Shown here: positions 46,079 through 53,593 of the stretch, in pieces
How the letters are laid out: the number at the start of each line of letters is the position of its first letter
Numbering within the stretch: position 1 is the first letter of the stretch
Assembly: GCF_008642275.1 (NCBI RefSeq)
Contig: NZ_CP029189.1
Span: 2,982,001-3,046,000 of the forward strand
Origin: Streptomyces venezuelae
Lineage (GTDB): Bacteria > Actinomycetota > Actinomycetes > Streptomycetales > Streptomycetaceae
Direction of reading: 5' to 3'
DNA: 64,000 bases
Position numbers and translations under genes: made by a program
Notes under the pieces: model-generated
The model's input: the letters and a program-made list of their open reading frames with translations, nothing else
What the model was told of the DNA's origin: nothing
Databases searched by the model: none

Positions 46079-47089
46079 TCAGCTCTGCGTCTCCTCGCGG
46101 TGTCCGACAGCAGCCGCATCGGGTACGAGGATCAGCTTGCCGGTGGTACGCCGGGCCTCCAGATCGCTGTGGGCCCGGGCGGCCTCGGACAATGCGTAGC
46201 GGCCCGTCACGGTGACCTCAAGCGCCTTGGAGCGCACCCACTCGAACACGTCGGCGGCCCGTCGGAGCAGTTCGGACCGATCGGCGATGTAGTCCCCGAG
46301 GCTGGGCCGGATCAGGGTCAGCGAACCGCCCTGGGCGAGCCGCATCGGATCGAACGGCGGCACGGCACCACTCGCCGCGCCGAAGAGCACGAGATGGCCG
46401 CGGGTCCGCAGGCTGGCGAGGCTCGCGTCGAAGGTGTGCGCGCCGACGCCGTCGAAGACGACCGGCAGTCCCTGACCGCCGCCCAGCCGCCTCACCTCGG
46501 CCGCGAGATCGTCGACCGCGGACGAAAGGATCACCTCAGCGGCCCCGGCACGCTTCGCCAGCTCGGCCTTCGCCGTGGTCGACGCCGTGCCGATCACCCT
46601 GCCGCCGAGATGGGTGACGAGCTGGGTCAGCAGCAGCCCCATGCCACCGGCAGCCGCATGCACGAGCACCGTGTCGCCCTCCTGAACCGGGTAGGCGTCC
46701 TTGACGAGATAGTGCGCGGTCATGCCTTGGAGGAGCACGGCGGCGGCCGTCTCGAAGCCGATGTCGTCGGGCAGCGGCACCAGCCGGGAGGAGTCCACGA
46801 CCGCCCGCTCGGCATACGAACCGGGAAGCTCCACCCAACCGACCCGGTCCCCGACCGCGACGTCAACGACGCCGGGTCCGACTTCGACGACCGTGCCGGC
46901 GCCCTCGGCGCCCGGGGTGAAGGGCAGCGGGAGGGTGTACCGGCCTTCGCGGTGGTAGACGTCGAGGAAGTTGACCCCGGATGCGGCGACCTCCACGACC
47001 GCCTCGCCCGGCCCCGGCCGCGGCTGGTCCACCTCGGCCTCCCGCAACACCTCGGGACCGCCCACCTCGTACACCTGAATCGCTCGCAT
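46079..47089 (-). CDS. NADPH:quinone oxidoreductase (zinc-independent MDR family)
   Basis: The 336-residue protein is a medium-chain reductase: an N-terminal GroES-like domain (GVNFLDVYHREGRY, residues about 41-54), the quinone-reductase signature (VHAAAGGMGLLLTQLVTHLGG, about 148) and the cofactor-binding fold. It lacks the structural zinc cysteines and so fits Qor-type quinone or enoyl reductases. The ATG at 47089 has GGAGGGG upstream and replaces in-frame upstream starts. The neighbours give no pathway context. Confidence 0.9.
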   Translation of the reverse strand: MRAIQVYEVGGPEVLREAEVDQPRPGPGEAVVEVAASGVNFLDVYHREGRYTLPLPFTPGAEGAGTVVEVGPGVVDVAVGDRVGWVELPGSYAERAVVDSSRLVPLPDDIGFETAAAVLLQGMTAHYLVKDAYPVQEGDTVLVHAAAGGMGLLLTQLVTHLGGRVIGTASTTAKAELAKRAGAAEVILSSAVDDLAAEVRRLGGGQGLPVVFDGVGAHTFDASLASLRTRGHLVLFGAASGAVPPFDPMRLAQGGSLTLIRPSLGDYIADRSELLRRAADVFEWVRSKALEVTVTGRYALSEAARAHSDLEARRTTGKLILVPDAAAVGHREETQS

Positions 47090-47262
47090 GACCCCTCCTA
47101 TAACGGTTGTCCCCAGCAACCCCGTTGACGGCGATCCGATTCCCGGCAAGCGGACCAGCCCTCCGCCCACGCCGCATCGTGCCGCATCGTGCCGCATCGT
47201 GCCGCCCGAGATCATGCCGCGAGGCAGAAGGCCCGCGTCCCCGACCCGACGAGGCGATACGC

Positions 47263-48135
47263 CTAACCCTCCGCCGGAGCCCGGCCCGTCAACGCCGCGA
47301 GGCTGGCACGGACATGGTTCATGTGCGCCCGCATCTCCTCCGCCGCCTCCCCGTGCTCCCGCACGATCCCCCGCGTCTCGCGCCCGACCCGCTCCTCCGC
47401 CACCCGCGCCTGCGCCACCAGCTCGGCCGCCCGCGCCTCCGCGTCCTCCTGCCCGTGCCGCGCCGACTCCTCCGCCTCGGCGAACTCGCGCCGCGCCTCG
47501 GCCAGACGCGCCTCGACGAACCGCTCCAGCTCCGCGTGGCGCGCCTCCAGCTCAGCCTCCCGCGCCGCCAGCTCCCGCTCCGCCGCCTCCCGGCGCGCCG
47601 CCCGCTCCCGCTCCTGCTCCGCCCGCTCCGCCTCAGCCCGCCGCCGGGTGTCCGCCAGCGCTGCCGCCGCCTGCTCCCGCCACGCCGCCGCGTCCTCCCG
47701 CGCCCCCGACCGCACGTCGTCCGCCTCGCGCTGCGCCCGCAACAGCCCCTGCCGGGCCCGGACCTCCGTCTGCTCGCGCACCGCCTCCGCGTCACCCCGC
47801 GCGAGCTCCGCCGCCCGGTCGGCACGCGCCTCGGCCGCACCCAGCGTCGCCGAGGCGTCCACCCGCGCGTCCGCCCGTACGGCGTCCGCCTCCTCCTCCG
47901 CCAGCAGCAGGATCCGCCGCGCCCGCTCGCTCAGCTCGTCGTACGTCTGCGGAGCCAGCGCGGAAACGGCAGCCCGCAGCCGCGCCGCGTCCGCCTCCAT
48001 CTGCTTGGCCAGGACCGTCAGCCGCGCCACCCGCTCCCAGGCCTCGTCCCTGCTCCCGGAGAGCCGGGCGAGATACCGGTCGACCTCTTCCATGCGGTAG
48101 CCACGACCGCGCACGGTCGCAATGGGTGCACTCAT
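47263..48135 (-). CDS. DivIVA-like coiled-coil protein
   Basis: The 290-residue protein starts with a DivIVA-type membrane-binding segment (RGRGYRMEEVDRYLARLSGS, residues 9-28) and is otherwise almost all coiled coil (about 30-275), very rich in Ala, Glu and Arg. Related Streptomyces proteins are annotated cellulose-binding or cytoskeletal proteins (Scy/FilP/DivIVA group) acting at hyphal tips. The ATG at 48135 is preceded by GAGAGAGG. It lies 139 bases beyond the deaminase-SUKH gene on the same strand, so co-transcription is possible. Confidence 0.85.
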   Translation of the reverse strand: MSAPIATVRGRGYRMEEVDRYLARLSGSRDEAWERVARLTVLAKQMEADAARLRAAVSALAPQTYDELSERARRILLLAEEEADAVRADARVDASATLGAAEARADRAAELARGDAEAVREQTEVRARQGLLRAQREADDVRSGAREDAAAWREQAAAALADTRRRAEAERAEQERERAARREAAERELAAREAELEARHAELERFVEARLAEARREFAEAEESARHGQEDAEARAAELVAQARVAEERVGRETRGIVREHGEAAEEMRAHMNHVRASLAALTGRAPAEG

Positions 48136-48274
48136 CCTGGATGCGCCTCTCTCGCGGGGATTCCCGTCAAGGATGCGCCATTTGACCGCAGAAGCCTGAA
48201 TGGCCGGGCCGAGACCCTGTTCGAAGGTCCCGACCCGGCCACCCGGACGATCGCACGATCAGCCAGTCAGCCGA

Positions 48275-50824
48275 TCAGAGCAGCCCGTCCCACATCTGCT
48301 CCAGCAGCACCGACCACCAGCTCTCCGGCGAGGACAGCGCGGCACTGTCGAGCCCCGCCAGATTCGCCTGGAAGTCGACCGTCCAGCGCCCCGCCTGTTC
48401 CGGCGTCAGATGCTGCCGCAGCCGCCACATGTGCCCCAGCATCGCGACCGACCGCACGAACTGCGGCAGGCTCGAATTCACGAACTGCGGCGGTACGGGA
48501 GCACCTCCCGGGCCACCCTCCACCGGCACAGCCACGATGTGCGCGGTCCCGTACTGCACACACAGCGCCTTGCCGAAGTCACTGCCGATCACGAGGTACG
48601 AGCCCGCGTCCGAGGCCGGCTGCACCTGGCGCTGCTGCGCCAGCTCGGCCAGCGTCGGAACCGGCTGGCCCGGCACCGCCTGCGCCCAGAAGAACGGCCC
48701 GAAATCGACGGGCAGACCCGCCCACATCAGCGTCTGCGCCACGATCTCCGGCACACCCTGACGCGACACGGCCCGCTGGTCGAAACGGAACACGCCCTGC
48801 GGACCGAACGCCGCCGCCAGCTCCTGCCCGATGGCCTCCAGCGGGATCGCCGGCTGCAGCGGAACCTGCGGCAACGGCGCCCGTACCGGCGCGGGGCGCG
48901 CCGGACCGTCCGCCACCTGGTGCAGCTCGCCCTGGTGGGTGAGCAGGTGCCGCATGCCCTGCTGACGGCCCGCGTGGTCCTTGCCGTACGGAGCCACGCT
49001 CGTGATCCGCACCTGCGGCCAGGTCTCCCGGATCATCCGCGCGCAGTAACCGCCGGGCAGCTCGCAGGACTCCAGCTCGGTGTGCAGCTCCAGCACCTGC
49101 TGCGGCGGCACGTTCATCGCGCGCAGCTCGTAGAGGATCTGCCACTCCGGGTGCGGGGTACCGGGCGCCGAGCGGCGGATGAGCTGCTGCTCGGAGCCGT
49201 CGGGCGCACGGTAGCGGAGCACCGCCTGGTAGCCCGGGCCGACCGTGGGCGCACCGGTGGGAGCCGGAGGCTGCGCCGCGGGACCACCGGGCACGCCGGG
49301 CGGCGGGCCGGGGGGCCCGGGCTGCTGCGCCATGGCCGGACCGGCCAGCATCGTGGCGGCATGGTCGATCCCGCCGCCGGGGGTGCCGGGCGCACCGGGG
49401 GCCGCAGGCGCACCGGGCGGACCGGGAGGCTGCGGTACGCCGGGACCCGCGAGCATCGTGGCAGCGTGATGGGCGCCACCACCTGGAGCCCCGGGAGCAC
49501 CCGGAGCGCCGGGCGGACCGGGAGGCGCCGGCGGCTGACCGGTCACAGCCGGACCGGCCAGCATCGTCGCCGCATGATCCAGCCCACGGCCCAACGACCC
49601 AGGAGCCCCCGGCGGACCAGGCGGACCAGGAGGCTGCGGAGCACCCGGAGCACCGGGCGGACCGGGAGGCGCCGGCGGCTGACCCGTCACAGCCGGACCG
49701 GCCAGCATCGTCGCCGCATGATCCAGCCCACGGCCCAACGACCCAGGAGCCCCCGGCGGACCAGGCGGACCAGGAGGCTGCGGAGCACCCGGAGCACCGG
49801 GCGGACCGGGAGGCGCCGGCGGCTGACCCGTCACAGCCGGACCGGCCAGCATCGTCGCCGCATGATCCAGCCCACCGCCCAACGACCCCGGAGCACCCGG
49901 AGCCCTCGGCGGACCGGGAGGCGTCGACGGCAGACCCGCACCCGGACCGGAACCGCCCGGCCGGGACACCTGAGCCTTGCCGGTCGGCGCGTCCGCGATG
50001 TCACCCGCCGCCGAACCATCCTGCGAACCGCCCGCCGCGTCCCCCGGCGAACCCAGCGCCGGAACGACCGCGGTCCTCGGAAGCTGACTGCCGCCCGGCA
50101 TCAGCGTCGTCTTCGCCTCCGGAGCCACCCCGGACGACGGCGCGTCCTCCAGGTCCGACCCCGACAACGGCGGCGCGAACACGGTCGCGGGCAGTGGCAC
50201 GGACGCGTCGTCCGTACCCGAGTTCACATCGGTGCCCGCCCACGGCGTGGCCCCGACCGGCACCGCGGGCGCAGCCGGAGGCGCGGCCGGCACCCCGTCG
50301 TTGGCCGTGGGCTCGTACGGAATCTCGCCCCCACGCCGCAGCGGCACCGCCTCGACGGGCGCCGCGACCACCGGAGCCGGCGCCTCAGCAGGCTCGGCCA
50401 CGGCCTCGACAGGCGCGGCCGGAACCGGCGTGGACGTCGCCCTGGGCGCGATCCCCGCCCGGTCCGCGGCCTCCTGCAGCCACTCCGGCGGACTCAGCAT
50501 GAACGACGTCTGCTCCGAGTCGATCCGCGGCGTCGGGACCGAAGCCTCCGAAACGGCCGCGGCCACGGCCCCGTACTCCTCCTCGTACCGGCGGATCACC
50601 TCACCCACCGGCAGCCCCGGCCACAGCGTCACCTCACCGCTGTCCCGCGCGATGACCAGCCGCTGCCGCCCACCACCGGACACCGGACCCGCCGCACGGT
50701 CCTCCGCCCACACCACGAACCCGAGCCCGAACTCCCGTACGCGCACCTCCCGGTGCTGGTACGCGGGCACGTCCCCGTTGATCCACTCCTCGGCGCGCTC
50801 CTGCGCCTGCGCAAACGTCACCAT
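48275..50824 (-). CDS. Imm35-like / Pro-rich repeat / deaminase / SUKH-4 fusion protein
   Basis: The 849-residue protein has four parts. Residues 1-95 resemble YrhB/Imm35 immunity domains (REFGLGFVVWAEDR; LVIARDSGEVTLWPG). A long Pro/Gly/Ala region follows, with five HAATMLAGP units between about 315 and 500. Residues 535-625 resemble toxin-type deaminases: H558-x-E560, then C587 and C594 in SCELPGGYC as likely zinc ligands. Residues 665-830 match SUKH-4 immunity domains (PEIVAQTLMWAGLPVDFGPF; VNSSLPQFV). No signal peptide is present. Its start lies 7 bases after the gene at 50832, so they form an operon. Target and activity are unknown. Confidence 0.8.
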   Translation of the reverse strand: MVTFAQAQERAEEWINGDVPAYQHREVRVREFGLGFVVWAEDRAAGPVSGGGRQRLVIARDSGEVTLWPGLPVGEVIRRYEEEYGAVAAAVSEASVPTPRIDSEQTSFMLSPPEWLQEAADRAGIAPRATSTPVPAAPVEAVAEPAEAPAPVVAAPVEAVPLRRGGEIPYEPTANDGVPAAPPAAPAVPVGATPWAGTDVNSGTDDASVPLPATVFAPPLSGSDLEDAPSSGVAPEAKTTLMPGGSQLPRTAVVPALGSPGDAAGGSQDGSAAGDIADAPTGKAQVSRPGGSGPGAGLPSTPPGPPRAPGAPGSLGGGLDHAATMLAGPAVTGQPPAPPGPPGAPGAPQPPGPPGPPGAPGSLGRGLDHAATMLAGPAVTGQPPAPPGPPGAPGAPQPPGPPGPPGAPGSLGRGLDHAATMLAGPAVTGQPPAPPGPPGAPGAPGAPGGGAHHAATMLAGPGVPQPPGPPGAPAAPGAPGTPGGGIDHAATMLAGPAMAQQPGPPGPPPGVPGGPAAQPPAPTGAPTVGPGYQAVLRYRAPDGSEQQLIRRSAPGTPHPEWQILYELRAMNVPPQQVLELHTELESCELPGGYCARMIRETWPQVRITSVAPYGKDHAGRQQGMRHLLTHQGELHQVADGPARPAPVRAPLPQVPLQPAIPLEAIGQELAAAFGPQGVFRFDQRAVSRQGVPEIVAQTLMWAGLPVDFGPFFWAQAVPGQPVPTLAELAQQRQVQPASDAGSYLVIGSDFGKALCVQYGTAHIVAVPVEGGPGGAPVPPQFVNSSLPQFVRSVAMLGHMWRLRQHLTPEQAGRWTVDFQANLAGLDSAALSSPESWWSVLLEQMWDGLL
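49504..49890 (-). repeat. 144-bp in-frame tandem repeats within the SUKH-4 fusion gene
   Basis: The motif CCAACGACCC recurs at 49591, 49735 and 49879, an exact 144-base (48-residue) period, with near-identical sequence between copies. Two more diverged units lie at about 49330-49500. Each unit encodes Pro/Gly-rich sequence around DHAATMLAGP. The near-identity points to recent expansion or gene conversion. Confidence 0.93.
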
Positions 50825-50831
50825 CGCGCGC

Positions 50832-51827
50832 TCACCCCTCCACCGGTGCCGGACCCGACACCGGAACCGAACGTGCGAATCCGCCGTCCACCATCAGACC
50901 GGCCACGGTCTCCAGCTCCGGCGGGTTGCCGGCCAGCCTCTCGAGGAAGGCGTCGAAATCAGCACCGCACGGCAGCAACAACCGCTCCACGCGCTCCTGG
51001 ACCGACCAGCCGTCCCGGTCGCGGGCATCGTCGTACGGGGAGAACCACACCGAACCGATGCCCTCACCCTTGACCTTCAGCGCGAGCAGCCCGCCCTGGG
51101 CGAAGGCCACGCACAGGTAGTCCTTCGTCAGGTGGTCCCGCAGGCACTTGTTGACGTACACCAGGTCATTGACCGCCGCCTCCTCACGCACCGTGAAGAA
51201 CGGCTGGTCCACCAGCAGACCAAGGGCCACGTCCAGGCCAGCGCCCACCGGCGCACAGCCGCCCGCGGCCTTCAGGAACGACCGGTACGCCTCCGGCAGC
51301 CGGTAACCGAGGTCCTCCTCGACACCCTGCACCAGCTCCTCGGAGACCGACACCACCGACTTCGGCAGCCCCAGGTGCGCCGGACGCACCTCCTGCAACG
51401 GCCGAGTCCCGCGCTTGTCGTGGTCCACCGGAGCCGTCGCCAGACCCGCGTGATGCCGCAGCAGCGCCTTCACCTCGACCGGAACCAGCTCCATGCGCCG
51501 CGAACCCGCCACGTGGTGCCACGTCCAGCCGTGCGGCGTCGCCACCGGCCCGACCGTGTCCCACAACTCGTGCCCGGCGGCCTTCATCGCCGCGTTCGCG
51601 GACACGTAGTCCGTGAGCCGCAGCTCGTCCACGCCGAAGCCCTCCGGCGGTTCGGCGATCTCCACCGCCGCACGCGCGTACGCGGAGAAGTCCGGATGCC
51701 CATTGCCGTCCATCCGCACCCCGAGAGGATGCCGAGCGGCCCGGACCGGGTCCGGGAAATGCACGACCTGCCCCGAGTAAGCGGCGTTGGGTGGCGCGGC
51801 CTGCTGCCCGAGCCGACCTGTCGTCAT
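50832..51827 (-). CDS. WHH-type nuclease-like domain fused to SUKH-1 (SMI1/KNR4)
   Basis: The 331-residue protein has an N-terminal domain with PHGWTWHHVAGSRRMELVP (98-116) and RHHAG (124-128), the pattern of WHH/LHH nucleases of the HNH/EndoVII group found in polymorphic toxins. The C-terminal half (about 155-310) is a SMI1/KNR4 (SUKH-1) domain with VSVSEELVQGVEEDLGYRLP and FLKAAGG. SUKH domains usually neutralise partner nucleases, so toxin-like and immunity-like domains share one chain. Whether the histidines are active is untested. The ATG at 51827 is the first gene of the minus-strand pair. Confidence 0.78.
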   Translation of the reverse strand: MTTGRLGQQAAPPNAAYSGQVVHFPDPVRAARHPLGVRMDGNGHPDFSAYARAAVEIAEPPEGFGVDELRLTDYVSANAAMKAAGHELWDTVGPVATPHGWTWHHVAGSRRMELVPVEVKALLRHHAGLATAPVDHDKRGTRPLQEVRPAHLGLPKSVVSVSEELVQGVEEDLGYRLPEAYRSFLKAAGGCAPVGAGLDVALGLLVDQPFFTVREEAAVNDLVYVNKCLRDHLTKDYLCVAFAQGGLLALKVKGEGIGSVWFSPYDDARDRDGWSVQERVERLLLPCGADFDAFLERLAGNPPELETVAGLMVDGGFARSVPVSGPAPVEG

Positions 51828-52057
51828 GGCGGTAGCCCCCTGCTGGATCTGGCTGGTTCACCACAGCCTATGCGCTGGGGCAAGAGCCTTACCCGCGCCC
51901 GACCGGCACACCCGCCCAAGGGCCAGGAACATCCGAATTGATACGAATATTCGACCCCGCTACCGCATGACAGGTGACATTTGGCAGGCTGTCCCCGCAG
52001 CACGGGGGCGTGCGCGACAGCGGTCACCACCGCCGCCACGGGAGGGAAAGCGCGACC

Positions 52058-52636
52058 ATGCACAACACGGCAACACGCACAGAACCCGGCGACAGCACGC
52101 CGGACACACCAGGCGCACCCGGCGCCACAGGACCCGCCGGCGAGACCGCCGGCCCCACCGGCGACCCCCGCCTGCGCTGGAGCAGCACCGACGGCCGCCC
52201 CGCCGCACCCGTCCTGCGCTTCCGCCGCGACGGCATCCTCCCCACCGTCGCCGCCGCCCTCTCCGTACGCGGCGAAACCCTCACCGGCACCGCCGGCAAA
52301 GCCGACCAGCCACCCGGGCTCCACCCCCTCGTCCAGGACTTCCTCGACACCCTCACCAGCGGCCAGCGCGAACGCTTCACCGGCCGCTGCCCCGAAGCGA
52401 TCCTGCTCTCCCGCCACCTCGCCGCCGTCGAAGGCGCCCGCTCCCGACGCGCCTCCCGCAAACCCCTCTCCCCCAGCGAGGCCCGCCGCTCCCTCAAACA
52501 CGCGAAGATCACCGCCCGGCACATCCGCGAGGACGGCGACCCCCTCCACGGCAGCTACGCACCACCCTGCCGCTCCTGCGACGCACTCCTCGCCCACTTC
52601 GGCGTACGCCCCGTCGACCTCACCCCAGCCGAGTAG
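52058..52636 (+). CDS. YwqJ-type deaminase-like protein
   Basis: The 192-residue protein has a disordered Gly/Pro/Thr N-terminus (about 40 residues) and a C-terminal domain with the YwqJ deaminase pattern: GRCPE (Cys111, Glu113) and PPCRSC (Cys171, Cys174), which would bind zinc. YwqJ-type deaminases are toxin domains of B. subtilis-type polymorphic systems, thought to act on nucleic acid bases. There is no signal peptide or secretion domain. The ATG at 52058 has GGAGG 12 bases upstream, slightly long. It is coupled to the SUKH-3 gene two bases later. Confidence 0.78.
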   Translation: MHNTATRTEPGDSTPDTPGAPGATGPAGETAGPTGDPRLRWSSTDGRPAAPVLRFRRDGILPTVAAALSVRGETLTGTAGKADQPPGLHPLVQDFLDTLTSGQRERFTGRCPEAILLSRHLAAVEGARSRRASRKPLSPSEARRSLKHAKITARHIREDGDPLHGSYAPPCRSCDALLAHFGVRPVDLTPAE

Positions 52637-52638
52637 CC

Positions 52639-53145
52639 ATGACCACCGCTTCCGCCTCCTACGACCGCTCCTCGGCCACCCGCTTCCCGGTCGCCGTGGA
52701 CTCCGCCCTGCGCACCGCCGGCTGGGAACCCGGCCGGTGGGACATCAAACAGGCCGAGTACTGGGCCGACGCCCTGCGCGACCACACCACACCCGCCGGC
52801 CACCGGCACACCGTCTTCCCCGCCGCCGTCGAGGCATGGGCCGAGTTCGGCGGCCTCACGATCGCCGCCCACGGCCCCGGCCGCCAGATCGCCCCGACCC
52901 CGGTCCGGATCGACCCGCTCCCCGGACTCCACCTCGCGCGCACCTTCGCCGACCTCGGCCGGGCCCTCTCCACCCAGCTCTGCCCCCTGGGCGTCGAGGC
53001 CGACGGCGGCTCCCACCTCGCACTCGACCGCGAGGGCCGCGTCTACGGCATCGACCACACCGGCGACTGGTACCTCGGCCCCACCATCGACGAGGCCCTC
53101 ACCCTCCTCCTGACAGGCCTCCAACCCACCCGCCTGACCACCTAG
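52639..53145 (+). CDS. SUKH-3 immunity-like protein
   Basis: The 168-residue protein matches the SUKH-3 pattern: LRTAGWEPGRWDIKQAEYW near the start, AAVEAWAEFGGLTI, LCPLGVEADGG, LALDREGRVYGIDHTGDWYL and a C-terminal EALTLLLTGLQP. SUKH-3 proteins commonly neutralise YwqJ-type deaminases, and here the deaminase gene ends two bases upstream, a typical toxin-immunity pair. The ATG starts right after that stop, suggesting translational coupling. No membrane segment is visible. Confidence 0.83.
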   Translation: MTTASASYDRSSATRFPVAVDSALRTAGWEPGRWDIKQAEYWADALRDHTTPAGHRHTVFPAAVEAWAEFGGLTIAAHGPGRQIAPTPVRIDPLPGLHLARTFADLGRALSTQLCPLGVEADGGSHLALDREGRVYGIDHTGDWYLGPTIDEALTLLLTGLQPTRLTT

Positions 53146-53222
53146 TCCGCTCCCGCGGCCGTCGCCCTGGCGGGGCGGAGAACAGCGGCGTACGAGCCGG
53201 GTCGCGGGGCCGGGCGGACCCC

Positions 53223-53502
53223 CGAAGCCCTGCCGTGGGGCGGGGACACGGCGGAGTGTCCCCGCAGGACGAGGCGCGACCACCGGCCCACAACCGAGAC
53301 ACGCCCGCACGCGCCGAGCCGAGGAGACACTCCGGCGGGGCACCGCCCCACACCACCGGCCACACGGCCGAAGCCCTGCCGTGGGGCGGGGACACGGCGG
53401 AGTGTCCCCGCAGGACGAGCGCGCAACCCAGGCCGCGCAGCACACCACGGCCGCCTCGCGCGAGCCGAGGAGACACTCCGGCGGGGCACCGCCCCACACC
53501 AC
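53223..53502. repeat. Cluster of four palindromic repeat elements
   Basis: A 51-base element occurs twice, identical (53223-53273 and 53369-53419), and contains the hairpin GGGGACAC...GTGTCCCC. A 42-base element, roughly its reverse complement, also occurs twice, identical (53315-53356 and 53461-53502). They alternate in a noncoding region (53146-53593) between convergent genes. I see no gene there. Similar elements are common between Streptomyces genes. Confidence 0.93.
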
Positions 53503-53593
53503 GCAGCCCCGCCGACGATTGAGGCGCGGGGCCCGGGGCAGAGCCCCGCCACCACCGGCGGCAGCCACGGCCACGGCGCCAGCCGGGCAACAG

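Noticed and set aside
40235..47089. Small biosynthetic gene cluster (MFS exporter, hydrolases, oxidoreductase, nearby P450)
   Set aside because: There is no core synthase gene, the genes lie in separate transcription units on both strands, and the P450 is 20 kb away.
46079..47215. Longer reading of the quinone oxidoreductase gene
   Set aside because: The 42 extra residues have no family similarity, and GGAGGGG sits directly before the ATG at 47089.
49330..49890. CRISPR-like array
   Set aside because: The period is 144 bases, in frame with an open reading frame, with no unique spacers and no cas genes; it is a coding repeat.
53146..53593. Coding sequence in the repeat region between SUKH-3 and the histidine kinase
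   Set aside because: Open frames here follow from the GC-rich repeats, which recur exactly and form hairpins; no start site or domain is convincing.
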